A stretch of 64,000 nt of DNA from Termitomyces sp. T153. Taxonomy: Eukaryota > Basidiomycota > Agaricomycetes > Agaricales > Lyophyllaceae. Made by a program: the position numbers and the translations under genes. Below are positions 23,913 through 34,455 of the stretch, piece after piece (position 1 is the first letter of the stretch; the number at the start of each line of letters is the position of its first letter). The notes under the pieces were generated by a model. That model had not been told where the DNA came from, searched no databases, and was given only the letters and a program-made list of their open reading frames with translations. The DNA is taken from contig JACKQL020000002.1 in NCBI GenBank assembly GCA_018296165.2, positions 1,302,001 to 1,366,000 on the forward strand, read 5' to 3'.

Positions 23913-26152
23913 CTATGGCGAGCTATTTTTTTCCAGTTCGTTGATGTTTCCAATAGGTCCTCTGAACCATTTATGCGCTGAAATGACCCAGGAAGTGCTG
24001 GACAAGATAAAGACGCTCATAATGAGCACCACGGCATAGTCTATAAGGTGCTCAGGATGATGACAGACAGTACCCACATAACGGGAAATCCGAAAAATAC
24101 CCACTCATTTCTTGAGCTGTGGGGACCTGTCCAGGGGGAAAGAATAAAAGGACGACTATAAATGAAACCCAAGCAACGGCAATAGTTCCAACTGGTATTG
24201 ACCATGGTCCTACTGGTGATTGTTATGAAAAAAAAAATTCGAGGTTCCTATATGAATAAGCTCACAATTGAAGGGGCCAGGGACGAATCTGTGCCGACCT
24301 GATGTTATACGCAGAAAGATCGGTGTAGCATAAGAGGTGTATAGCCCAATGACAGATGCTCTGGAAGTCGCCTCCAATGCGAATGGTTTATGTAGTTCTG
24401 AGGTCGCTCACCCTGAAAGAGATGTCAAAACTGCCGCCGAGAATCCTAACAGTCCGCATATCCCAGATGCAGCCATCACAAGCCAAACAGCATTGACCGG
24501 TGTTTGGGTGTGAGAGTTAATTGCTTTCCACCATTTTGATCCAGGAAGAGCGTTATTTCTAGAGATGCTTCGTCAATGCTTGATGATAGATGAGCATCCT
24601 GTTGTGGTACCTAGCAAAAGCGAAAATCGCTCGAGAAGCATCTACACCTTGCGCAGCGCCTGCGAAATACTAGTGTTGTGGTGAGTCGCGAGTCGGATCC
24701 AAATTTGTGAAGATGCGAGATAATGATTGGGAAGCCTGACCTGGACGACAGTGGTGAATGACCAGATGACAAGCATTCCTCTCTTGCCTAAAACGTCAAG
24801 CAAGACCTGTGCCATTGGCAATGGGAGCTCGGTGTCCAGAATCTTGGCAGTAGAGGGTATAACAAAGCTAATGACAATCAAAAGGATCCAACCTAAGCTA
24901 GCAGTGGCTCCAACACCGACCTGGCCGAGAGTAGTCAGAGCATAGAAGCCAAATATTCGACAATCTACTAGCCAGGATAGCAGTCGGTGCGGTTTTACTT
25001 GCACCGGCAGTCTCTTCAGATATGTGGGCAGCCGAGTCATCTTCAAGATGAGCAACGAGTATATGAGTATATCGTGCCATTTCAACAGGAATAAGGATGG
25101 TTCCTACATCCAGTCAAGCACCACATCGGTGCTGTGAATGAAAGAATGAATGCCCATCCATCTATTCCAACATTAGTCAGGACCCCGAGATGCATGAAAA
25201 AGAACCCAACTATTTTCCCATCCCGAATGATTCTCAAACAAAGTAAAGGCGTCCTTGGTAGAAACTTTGTTCTCGGATATAACCAACAAAGCAATGATAG
25301 CCGCAAGTGTTGTTCCGACTGCAGTAGGCTCGGATATCATTTGAGCCCATCCAAAAGAGAAAAATAGTCACCATTGACACAAACATAGACTAGGTTCAGC
25401 CTCGCTAATATCGAGGTAGCGGCTGAACAGATGATACCATGTGAAAACAAGATAACAAGTAAAATTCCGTAAGTGGCTCCTGATGACAGGTGTGTTGCGC
25501 CGTCAGAAGCAACAGTGATCGCCGAAGTGATCATCTGAGCGCAATTGAAATCTATAGAGCACATCAAACAAATCTGGCCGGTGATGTTTGCCCAACCTAG
25601 GAGACATCAAGTTTCGGCAAATGGAACAAGGAATAATCGGACCTGTGATCCAACTCGCCAAGGGGGCATATTCTGGAGGTGCAAGCTTGGAAGAGAAATA
25701 GCAAAGACCAGCACTTGTCCTTGATAAAAATTCAAGACGAGTTCAGTCTCAAGTAATTGGAAATGGTGTGTGCAGACGTACGGCATGGAGGATGTCAACT
25801 CGGCCAAAGAGAGTGCAACCGTCATCACAAAGATACTTGGAATCAACCATCCAAAGACCAGACCAACATGCCCGCCGTTTATAAGCCCAAATTCCACGGT
25901 TGAAGACACAGATGCAATCAGAGCCATGATAGAAAAGGTCAAGGCAATAGTCTCAAAGAGAGAAAATTCACGTCGAAATTCGCTCTTGTATCCTTTTCTT
26001 GATATGAGTGTCTGAGCGTTACGAAGTGGAACCAAGTGCCAACCTAGCTCGGCCAACCTGATATCATCTGCGTGTCGTACAGATGTTCTGTGTTCAAGGC
26101 TATTTGCTTCCTTGACGGAGACATTCTTGTCTAGTTTGAAGGCTTCAATCAT
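23913..26152 (-). CDS. APC-superfamily amino acid/GABA-like permease
   Basis: Minus-strand exons spread over 26,152-23,913 spell a fungal amino-acid/choline permease. The start is MIEAFKLDKNVS; after a 51-bp intron come YKSEFRREFSLFETIALTFS, then GHVGLVFGWLIPSIFVMTVA (membrane segments) and AELTSSMP. A second intron joins to AGLCYFSSKLAPPEYAPLAS, GWANITGQICLMCSIDFNCA and, later, DGWAFILSFTAPMW, SAAHISEETAGASKTAPTAI and VGATASLGWILLIVISFV. The end is NYAVVLIMSVFILSSTSWVI followed by GPIGNINELEKNSSP. The order and motifs fit twelve-helix plasma-membrane permeases of the GABA/choline type; the substrate cannot be read from sequence. Many short introns break the frame, and I found a consistent path for most but not all of them, so a lesion in the middle (24,100-24,650) is not excluded. 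Confidence 0.8.
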
Positions 26153-27247
26153 GAGATAACTAATTCAAGAGTGAGCTCTGCTAAAATTGCGAGTGATCAT
26201 GAGGTAGACTTGGCGGAGAAGTCATCCTTAAAGGAGAAAGAAGCGTTTGACGGGAAGAGATAAGAGAATTCATGTCAAATCGATCCAGTGAGCTACTTGT
26301 ACAGCGCACGTTGCCAGTGATCCATTCCTGTTACGATATGAGGCCCGTTTCCACGCTCGTGGGATGTCCTGGGATGTCCTGCAAAGTCTGCACCAGGGCG
26401 GCACGAGATAATACACAAGATATCTATCTCATTTTAGAATTTGATGACGATCCTCATTACAAGCTTCGCGTACAAGAGTCTGAGATAGGGTCAAGGTGAA
26501 TGTCTTTCAGCACCAGCGACGTCTGCTACCCGATAGCTGCAGTTCATGAGGCCCAGACGACTAGTTTGGATCGTGGAAACGAAACAGACCTGATTCTGAC
26601 TGAATCACTCGGAGGGCGTATGTCCTAATTGATTGGTCCTAATAATATTGGTCTTATTACATGACCAATATGGGGTTTTGGGTCGACTTGGATATAACTA
26701 CGTCGCCAAGTGGTAGCAGGTAGCCTATAGCAAAGTGAGGGCAACAAGGGACCATCGAGGGCGTTTTATGTAATATCATCATATCACCGCTGAAAAACTT
26801 GAACTACGTCAACAACGAGGAAATTAAGCAGCATCAAGTACCGCTTGCACACTGATGAGTAACTCGATTACTCTTCTGGTGCATCGACGAAAGCCTGTGC
26901 TCCTTAGCCTTGCGCAAAAAGCTGCTAAAGGACACTACTGGGTTTTGTCTCTGTCTCCCAGAGACGTAAATATTGAAGGCAACTCATGAATATCTACGTA
27001 TACCACGTTGATGGAAATCTTTTGCGATCAGAGATTTACATAGACGATGGTCAAGCAAAAGAAGTCGAAAGTGGTTTTGTTCATCGTCACAGTGAACAAC
27101 GAACTGGTAAATCTTTACCATTTCATCCTTGCTCTGCTGTAGCTCACATTTTTACATCCAGACCGTGGTCAAGGTCAACGAAATGCGTGTGTCTTCATGT
27201 GTCGCGAATGCAACGAAGTTCATACGAAGATTATCACTTCCTAGAAG
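26153..27247. promoter_or_regulatory. Permease 5' flank, intergenic
   Basis: About 1.1 kb without a convincing gene lies between the permease start and the stop of the next minus-strand gene. Several CCAAT-type motifs in both orientations lie at about 26,620-26,675 (GATTGGTCC, ATATTGGTC, GACCAATATGG). A perfect direct repeat GGGATGTCCT occurs twice at 26,361-26,380. Regulatory role is inferred from position only. Confidence 0.4.
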
Positions 27248-28513
27248 TCATCTCGTTCTCTTCACTCGATCGTCCTCTGTCTGTGCACTCCCTCTTGGCA
27301 CCGTCAGCGGCCTCGATCCCCTGATAACCTTCGTCGGCTCCCGAGTTGGCACAGATACATTTGTATACGAAGCAGATACCGGTACCGACTTCCTTGATGC
27401 ACGCCGCGTCTCCTGAACCGGAGGCATATCTGGATCCACAGGCATAAAGAGCGGCACGGGACCCGATACATGTGCAGGAAGTGCTGCACTGGCTGGGTAC
27501 TCCAAAGGGTCCTTGTACATGCTGTCTCTGCTTGAGAACCGGCTAAGTGTCGCGAGCTTTTCGGCATCCCTCGAGCGTTCTCGTACACGTTTGCGGTAGT
27601 GGTGTACTGCCAGTATTACTGCGACGAGGGTGATGCATAGCACAAATCCGAGTGGGATGGCGAAGGAGAGAGGGTTACTGGTGCTTAAGAACATGTTGGG
27701 CGTGATTGCGGAGTCGAAGGCAGTGCCTCGTGCGAATAGGGATGTACTATGCCTATGTGACGAGGGTGTGCTTGTACTGGCGGATGAGGCTGACAAGTAC
27801 ATGTGGTCATCCACGAAGGAGTTGCTTGTGGGAGAAAACGGCGTGCTCTCCGAGGTTCCGGATCCTGGTGGCGCCTGGACATCGTCGTGACTATTCTCAT
27901 CCGGATCCGTTGGGGCTGACATCTTGTTCGAGGCTGACGTTTTAGGGGGTCAAGATAGTTGCAAGGGCTCAGGTTGATAGATGGTATGCTCACGAGTTAA
28001 AGTAAAGTATGGGGATTCCGATGACTCCGACTCTGCCTCATATATCCCGTCGAAGTCGAAATTGCTCATGCGTTTACCAAACTTCTCCATTCGTAGGACA
28101 AAAGTCTGTTTCTTCTGAACAGGCGGAGGAATGCTAAACATGGCTGTTAAAATAAACCCCAGACCAGACATCCTTACATGCACTTACAGTATCCCCGTGC
28201 ACGTTCCATTCTTATGCCTGATGAACGTAGGCCAGGTTGGCGTTCCACAACCTCGCCTCGCCTCACTAGAATCTTCCAACCGACGTTGAGGTGCCGACAG
28301 GGCGTTGGAAGTACACAGCCGGAATGACGCGGCGCACTTCGATTGCGAAGTTTTATAACTGACAGGTATCTGTTGGTCGTAGGTGGAACCGTACGAGGGT
28401 TGAAACCATATAACGTCAGACTTGTCGCTGGTCATGAAAAGGGGGTTTCGTTGGGGAACAATGAGAAATTGGTCAATGAGAGGAGAAAAAGGTGGGGTAG
28501 AATCAATGAACAA
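27248..28513 (-). CDS. Single-pass membrane protein, unknown function
   Basis: At least three minus-strand exons: 28,513 to about 28,190, about 28,147 to 27,994, and about 27,935 to 27,248. The first ends GTCTGI; removing an intron with a GTAAGT donor and a TTTAG acceptor continues as IPPPVQKKQTFVLRMEKFG. A second intron (GTGAGC to GTCAG) joins FTLT to PSNKMSAPTDPDENS. The protein has a Ser/Thr/Pro-rich segment, then one hydrophobic helix (FAIPLGFVLCITLVAVILAV) followed by basic HHYRKRVRERSRD. A Pro/Ser-rich tail with SRPLTVPRGSAQTEDDRVKR ends it. The layout suggests a type I cell-surface protein with a cytosolic tail. No family was recognised and the first exon may start elsewhere. Confidence 0.7.
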
Positions 28514-28860
28514 TGAAGAATGCCCGACCTTCGAGGCCAGAATGGAAAAAGAAATGGGAATTCAAGGAATAAGAAAAGCACGACCAGCGTTTGGGAAGAA
28601 AGAGAAATGAAGAGGTTGACAATGGATGTCGAGGTTTTATAGCCCCTCTACAGACATAATTGGGCTCGATCGCAATATATGCCTGTGTCAGATTCGAATT
28701 CTTCAAGTCTTTTTGGTCTAGATCTGTGTCGCATTTCAGGTGGCTGTTCACTCAATGAAGTGTCATTTTGAACAAAACCCATACTGACGCAGTACAAAAC
28801 GAGATAATTACAAGATGAATATAGACAGGATCCGATCGTTTGTTTTGGCTTTTGAAGGCA
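28514..28860. other. Intergenic between membrane-protein gene and kinase-like gene
   Basis: About 350 bp. It must contain the promoter of the minus-strand membrane-protein gene and the 3' end of the kinase-like gene. No gene is seen. Confidence 0.5.
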
Positions 28861-31148
28861 TTACACTACCAGTCTCAAGGTCATCAATTCAGCAGTCCTG
28901 ACCTCATTATCCGCACTGTCCAAATCCACGTCCTTCGCCGATGCCACCTCGACGTTAGCACAGTCCAGAGTCATAGTTGTAGTGAGTACATGCTCTGAAA
29001 CCAGCGAGTTCGCAGCTGTTTCAGTACTACTAGCTTCCACACGCGATTTTTGAGAGGCGGGCAGTACAAGGCTCCAATTTGATCCTCTGAATGCTGTCGG
29101 GAATGCTTGCGGATCGTCTTCTCTTGCGGAAATCACAAGCCTCTTGAGGGCGCGTTTTGCTTTCGCTTTCGCAGTAGGTGAGCGCCAAAGTCCGATCCCA
29201 AGACCATGTAATCGTCCATTAAAGAATCCATGACAAGTCTGAGGAGTGTTCGTACAGATAGAATCCCTTGATCGGGCGGCAGCTGGGACTTCATACTTGA
29301 AACCAATGCCACCTCCGATCTGTTGAATTCCTTCAGGCAAGTCAAGGACTGGCGAAGGTTGAGGAAGAGTCGAAGTCGATCGGCCGAATTTACGAAGTTT
29401 AGACAGATTCTGAAGCGATAAAGTGCTTAGAGCAGAGACTCGATGTTCAGGATAAATTGAAGAACGACATTTCCGAAGCTTGCGAGGTCGACGAAGCAAA
29501 TCTGGAGGATCAGGATTTCCTGACGACGCCAATACTTGTTCCGAATCCAAAGATTCCCAAAACGAAGTCACGAGATCTTGAGAAGTCAAATTGAACTTGA
29601 GAGGTCTATCATTCAGAGTGAAAACGTTATAGAGCGCAGGATCATATTGAGAAGTCACTGGTTCCGTTCTAGAATGAAGATCATCGAATGAAGACATGGA
29701 AGTTACGCTGTGTGGGGCCTGAAGACTCTCGACACCACAGGGCAAGGTAGAACTGTTTTCTGGAATCTTGACACCATCTTCAGAACTTTTAACATGCGAG
29801 CTTTTACGAAAACGTCGGCTGCGTGTTCTCGGGATCGAAGAAACCATTCTGTCGAGGCGGTCTCGGAATTGGCTACGGGACTCGTCTACAACCATATGCA
29901 AAGGCCAAGGAACTAGGAAGACATTATCGGAAAGACACGCAGGAAGACAATGTAACAGGAACTCAAACCTCTGATTCGTTTAGCTGCCACTTTTTTCCAG
30001 TCTCTGGAAAAAAGTTAGCCGAGTATCATTCATGTGAGAGGCACCTACACCGCAGAGAAGTAGTTATGCTTTTTTATAAGGAGAAGGCTTAGACGTGTCG
30101 TGGGATTCCGTTCGAGGCACTGGGAGCAGAGAGAGGTAAATAAGGAGGATCTACACCTTAATGGTACGAACCTTGGATATCAAATCATGAGCGACAGTTT
30201 CAAGGAGAAGAGGGAGCACGATGGGGCTGTGAATGATCATCTTTTTCCAGCCAACAGGGGATATATCAGAATCATCAAGTATACACTAAGGGTCGTGTCA
30301 GCACATCAGAAAAAAAACGACAAAGCAAGAACATACTCTCCCCGAAATCATAAACAGCAACAACATTCCGAACCCCCATGTATCTACAAGATAATCGTGA
30401 GACCAACCCAAAAGGAGTTCTGGGGCAGAAAAAGCAGAATGTCTTTCTATTGGAGTTGTGCAAAAGGTGGGATCCCGACTTTTGTTTGAATAAGGAAGAA
30501 TCTCAGAAGATTCAAATCCTTCTACGATGAGATGACCAGCATTGTCGATGATTATGTTTTCCGGTCGCAGATCGCGATGGATGATGCCAGCTGCATGAAG
30601 AACTGTCAAAGCTTGAAGCTGATACCAAACAGTTATCGAATAGTACTTGGTAAATGGATTTACTCACAATCTCGCATGCGAAAAAACGAGCGCGTTCAGG
30701 CTTCAAAGCCCCCTCGGAACTGATAATTTCTTTCAGAGTTTCTCGCGAATAATATTCCTGTCCAAAGATATGTTATCCTGAAAGATAAATAGACATTATA
30801 TACCATAGCCATGTAGAGAAAATCTTCTTTTCCAAAGGAGCAGTAGATTCGAGGAAGAAACGAGGCTTTTATATCCATGAGGATCTCCAGAACGTTCATC
30901 TCCGATGTCGGCTTGTTGTTACGCTTGGGGAAACCTTTTAAGACGTATAGGCGACCAGTTTCATGATTTCTATACAAAGGATCACCATTAGCCGCTCGAA
31001 GATGATGTGGAAGTGGTTCAAAGTCTGCGAGCGACATTGACTTCTCCCTGGTTAGTTTGGAACAAAACCGCAGCAGGTGAAGATATACCTGAACTCTTGA
31101 CTCCTCCTCCTCGATCGTCGTCAACTTACGCTCCGTCTTCGGGCACAT
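28861..31148 (-). CDS. AGC-like protein kinase with altered DFG, probable pseudokinase
   Basis: Minus-strand exons form a kinase domain. The N-lobe starts SLADFEPLPHHLRAANGDP, with the ATP-binding lysine in RLYVLKGFPKRN. After a 46-bp intron (GTATAT to GGACAG) comes EYYSRETLKEIISSEGALKP and ERARFFACEI. The C-lobe carries HAAGIIHRDLRPENIIID (HRD and the Asn kept), then GHLIVEGFESSEIL where DFG is expected. APELLLGWSHDYLVDTWGFG follows, and after introns LERNPTTRLSLLLIKKHNYF and DWKKVA. A 340-residue Ser-rich extension ends at 28,861. The Asp of DFG, which binds magnesium, is Glu and the next residues are swapped, so catalysis is doubtful. The 5' end is uncertain: exon-like frames continue to about 31,734 (LIEEDSDLLNWRQ, ISYDIE), so the protein is probably longer. 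Confidence 0.75.
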
Positions 31149-31734
31149 AACAAGAATTTCCTGTGAATCTCGGGAAGATGAGTAAGTAGCAACGGTTCAT
31201 GAACAAACCAGAACACAAACATCGACATCGTCGTCGTCCCACCCCGGAACGAGTTCTTTCATGTTGGAATAGCGCTATGCGCAGTTCGCAATCAGATTTG
31301 AGAAGAGGTTGGCGAGAGCAGCCATACCTCGATATCGTAACTGATATCTTGATCATTGGCCTCGGCACCTTGCCGCCAATTTAACAAGTCCGAATCCTCC
31401 TCAATCAGCCCATGAAATGAATTCTTAGTTAATACCTCAGCTAACAGAAGAATTCTCAATCACAGCCGGAACAAACCGAGAATGGCGAGGTGTCCAGAGA
31501 AGCTATCTCAAGGCGAGGAAGTGCAAGTATGTCGAGACCCGCGACAACGGGTGACGTTGAACACAGCGTTGAGGATGGAGAAAGAAGCTTGAAACGAGTC
31601 ATCTCATGTTGCTTGAATACATCACTGGATAAGACGAACAAGGTCTGCGTCCCCGCGCTCCTCCAATTCGAATGCAGCCAGTGACATGGTGAAGGTATTG
31701 ATGCTGAAGTTACGATTCGTTCGATGTGTGTCAC
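31149..31734 (-). CDS. Probable 5' exons of the kinase-like gene
   Basis: Minus-strand frames include TRFKLLSPSSTLCSTSP with LDILALPRLEIASLDTSPFS (31,650-31,470), and after candidate introns NSFHGLIEEDSDLLNWRQ and EANDQDISYDIE (about 31,410-31,325). Candidate GT/AG borders occur at each end. The joining to the kinase domain is inferred from orientation and short spacing. Confidence 0.4.
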
Positions 31735-31908
31735 GAGATGAATTTCAAGGAAGTATGGAAAGAAGAAAGGGTAGCGCAGAGTAGACCAATCGTGTCAAAG
31801 AGTAAAAAGACCAAGAAAGAACTTGAAGGGGAGAAGATGCGAGCACGTGGTCGCATCACGCCGCACGGCAGCAAGCTGGCAAACTTCACACCAAGATTTG
31901 GTGGCACA

Positions 31909-32665
31909 GTTGATGACATTACCATGGACCTGATGAATGCCGCGGATCTCGCACGTGACACACTCTCAGCCCACCCGGTCTGGTAAAGGCAATGGCCCCA
32001 AGTCCTGAGAGTGACAACCCCAATTTTCACTTTGGCAACTTTGATCCGCCGTCGAGTCCTCTCGCTCGTTATCAGAAGGCCCGCAGCGTGGTCCTGATAC
32101 ACGAGCCACGATTGCCCCTAGCCCTCCTGAACTCAGAATCAATCGCCATTCACAGACCAAACGGTCTACACGAATCCCGGACTTTGTCGAGATTATGCAT
32201 CTTGACGGCGATCATTTGATATCAACATTGCTCCTCATTGTGGAGATCAAAAAGGAACCACCCCTCCCTCACTCCTCGCTCTTTCTCATTCCGCTCTGTC
32301 CTCTTCTCGATCAAACAAGGCGGCTTTCGACTGATTTTCTGCATGTTGGCACCATTGGTGTTATTGTTGCGCTTGGGCAGTATTGGAAATACATTGAATA
32401 CACGCACCCGATCGTCCTCCGTCACCTGGACTTGCGATCGTCGTCGCAACAGTCATATGGTTCGATGTCTGCTTCTCCTGACAGGATGTGACACCGAAGT
32501 TGGTTAGAGTATAATAAATTTGAGGAGAAATGCGAGCCTGGTGATTTCCATTGTACCCTTGGTACCAAAAACTCAGATGAGGCATTTCTTGTGGTGCGAC
32601 AGCGCATGATACAACTGGCTCATGGGCTCGCGAGTGCCATGGAATTCCAACTCGATTTGAGTCAA
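31909..32665 (+). pseudogene. Hypothetical gene Y, arm A copy, with PDF...EIKK motif
   Basis: Frames read DDITMDLMNAADLARD, then AMAPSPESDNPNFHFGNFDP. Near 32,090 one base is missing relative to arm B, so the frame shifts to one giving TIAPSPPELRINRHSQTKRS, then RIPDFVEIMHLDGDHLISTL and LLIVEIKKE. The sequence RIPDF-x16-LLIVEIKK has the form of PD-(D/E)XK nuclease cores (an acidic residue before a strand, then E-x-K). This is only a motif resemblance. The 5' third of the gene is absent and a TGA at about 32,488 interrupts the C-terminal part. Confidence 0.6.
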
Positions 32666-33217
32666 TGAATCTACTGTTGGATTATGTTGGCATGGCAAGC
32701 TACAGGAAGTCCTTCTGACATACCACGGGCACTTCACATCCAGCGACGCTGTTAACAATTATTGCACCCCGCAATGCAAGAATTTCATCTTTGTTTACCC
32801 TTACCACAATGGTTTACATTTATCCTGCTCTCATCATTTCGTTAGCTTCACAGATTGCAACTTATAGTGTGTTTCCAGACTCACTTTGCCTCGGCTGTTG
32901 CTCACGCTACCGTGCGTGGCGCGCCAACAGTGCGGTAAGATATATGACTCATTACATGTACTTTTACTTGTCATTACGATGCCTAGTTTCGTAGTGCGCG
33001 CCAACACTGAGTTTCGTAATGTTAACAATGTACAATACAATGTAATATATGCCTCCCCTGTCTCGAAAACTAAAAAATTCGTCCAGATTTCATTAGAATG
33101 AGGAACAATTCTACCAATTGAGGCATAGAGCACGCAGTAGTGGTAGCCAAGTTCTCGGTGAGAATAGATAGGTTGAGTTTAGGAGTCTAGAATGCCGACA
33201 GAATCAACAGCCTAAGG

Positions 33218-33480
33218 TTTGTTAGAAATGAGATAAGCTTTGGCACATGACGTGAACAATACATAACTCAGACGTTCCGTCCATTGAAGCCTAGTGAGGC
33301 CAAGTATGGAGAGATTCTAGAATCTAGAGTGACAAGTAAGTCTAAACTCTTGTGCGCACTGAGAACGTATGTATTATTAAAGGACCGAGTCCATCGTATG
33401 AATTGGTACAGATCAGAAGACAAGAACGAGATGAGTGAACAACTATGAACACATGCTATAGAGAACGTAGAGAACGAGTA
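33218..33480. repeat. LTR-like segment within arm A
   Basis: The segment begins TGTTAGAAATGAGATAAGC and includes a TATA-like GTATGTATTATTAAAGG. Its layout resembles Copia LTRs of basidiomycetes, and the same block is in arm B at about 57,970-58,232 in reverse orientation. Ends and target duplication could not be fixed, so it may instead be 3' flank of gene X. Confidence 0.35.
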
Positions 33481-33539
33481 TCTAGCGTGAAAAACCGCGT
33501 GGCGCGGCAGCCAAGAAACTATTTTCCACGGGGGATTGC

Positions 33540-33990
33540 GTAAAGATCGATATACCAGCCTGCCTCCGCTCCCATAATACTTTGCAATTCATTGAACTGT
33601 GACTGTGTCAGGCGATTGCGGTATGATTTAGGCCGTGTTGCACACGGTCAGAATACAATCACATCGGCGGCCGCGATTAGCTTCGAGGTTAAGCGCATCC
33701 ACGCCTTGAGGAAAAACAGAATGGTAGTTAAGTTTCTTGATTGTTGAGGATACGCGCAATAGCCGCAACGCTATGTCGATTTTGTCCATAATGTTGAAAT
33801 CGGGACCATAATTCTCAATGTGATGAGAATTCAGCTCGCAATAGGCGGAAACCCAATCCTCAGAAACAAGAAAGCCGTAGTACATGTGATGGCCCTTATT
33901 TCCAGGAGTGCGTTTAGGAAGTGGGAGGAACATCTTATCAGGAATTGTTGGGTTATCTAGCGGCAGTTTGGGTTTAGGTGCGTCCTTCAA
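33540..33990 (-). pseudogene. Hypothetical gene X, arm A copy, truncated by frameshift
   Basis: The minus-strand frame (33,990-33,628) gives LPLPKRTPGNKGHHMYYGFL, VSEDWVSAYCELNSHHIENY, then HSVFPQGVDALNLEANRGRR and ILTVCNTA. In arm B the same point reads on for about 38 more residues; a two-base difference (ACACGG in arm A versus ACACACGG in arm B) causes early termination here. Homology continues past the stop to about 33,540. Family unknown; lack of membrane segments suggests a soluble protein. Confidence 0.6.
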
Positions 33991-34455
33991 CTATGTTTGG
34001 GGACTGGCAATGCCTGCCAAATCCGATTTTGTTTGTAGATGTTTACTTCCCCTTATGAGGTGTCATCTCACCTGAGGCAGCCAAATTCATTTTCAGGGTC
34101 AAACCTGGGTGCATCTGGCAATCTGAGATTATTATCTAGGTCTTGTCCCATTTTGACTTTGTTGACAATAGCACACACCGACCAGTACATATTTGATCTA
34201 GACCATACTGAGTGAAATTCTTGAATTTGAATGGGACAATGCCTAGTGCCATTCAAAAAAAAGCGTTCTTGTTACGCGTGTAGAAGGGATGTGGGACCAT
34301 CAAAATCGTTTGAAAATATGACGCGTCAAAATCATTAATTGGCTTACATAACACGCGCCTGGCAACACGCGCTCAACCGTCAAAATGCTATATTCTCTTG
34401 CTATGGTGATATGAACTTGCTTTAGCGGTCTAAACTATGTCTCTGACTTGCGTTC
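33991..34455. other. Intergenic junction between arm A and transposon island 2
   Basis: No gene is supported. Short repeated motifs with CpG occur near 34,320-34,375 (ATGACGCGTCAAAATC, ACACGCGCCTGGCAACACG). They may be the terminal region of the mobile-type gene that follows. CpG density falls sharply after about 34,450. Confidence 0.4.

Larger units (their letters stand above)
31909..33990. repeat. Inverted duplication, left arm (arm A)
   Basis: Reverse-complement homology to 57,447-59,625 covers the whole stretch, at roughly 86 percent protein identity over one gene. The outer border is abrupt: homology starts inside the acidic part of the PD-(D/E)XK-like gene at GATGACATTACCATGGACC (31,909), about 175 bp from the kinase 5' exons. 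The inner border is at AGTTGAAGGACGCACC (33,992). Both arms keep normal CpG content. Confidence 0.9.

Noticed and set aside
26272..26499. 75-codon plus frame upstream of the permease
   Set aside because: It has no family resemblance, contains a local direct repeat, and lies in the expected promoter region.
27304..27588. Arg-rich minus frame overlapping the membrane-protein gene
   Set aside because: The overlapping frame with a clear transmembrane helix and consistent splice joins is preferred.
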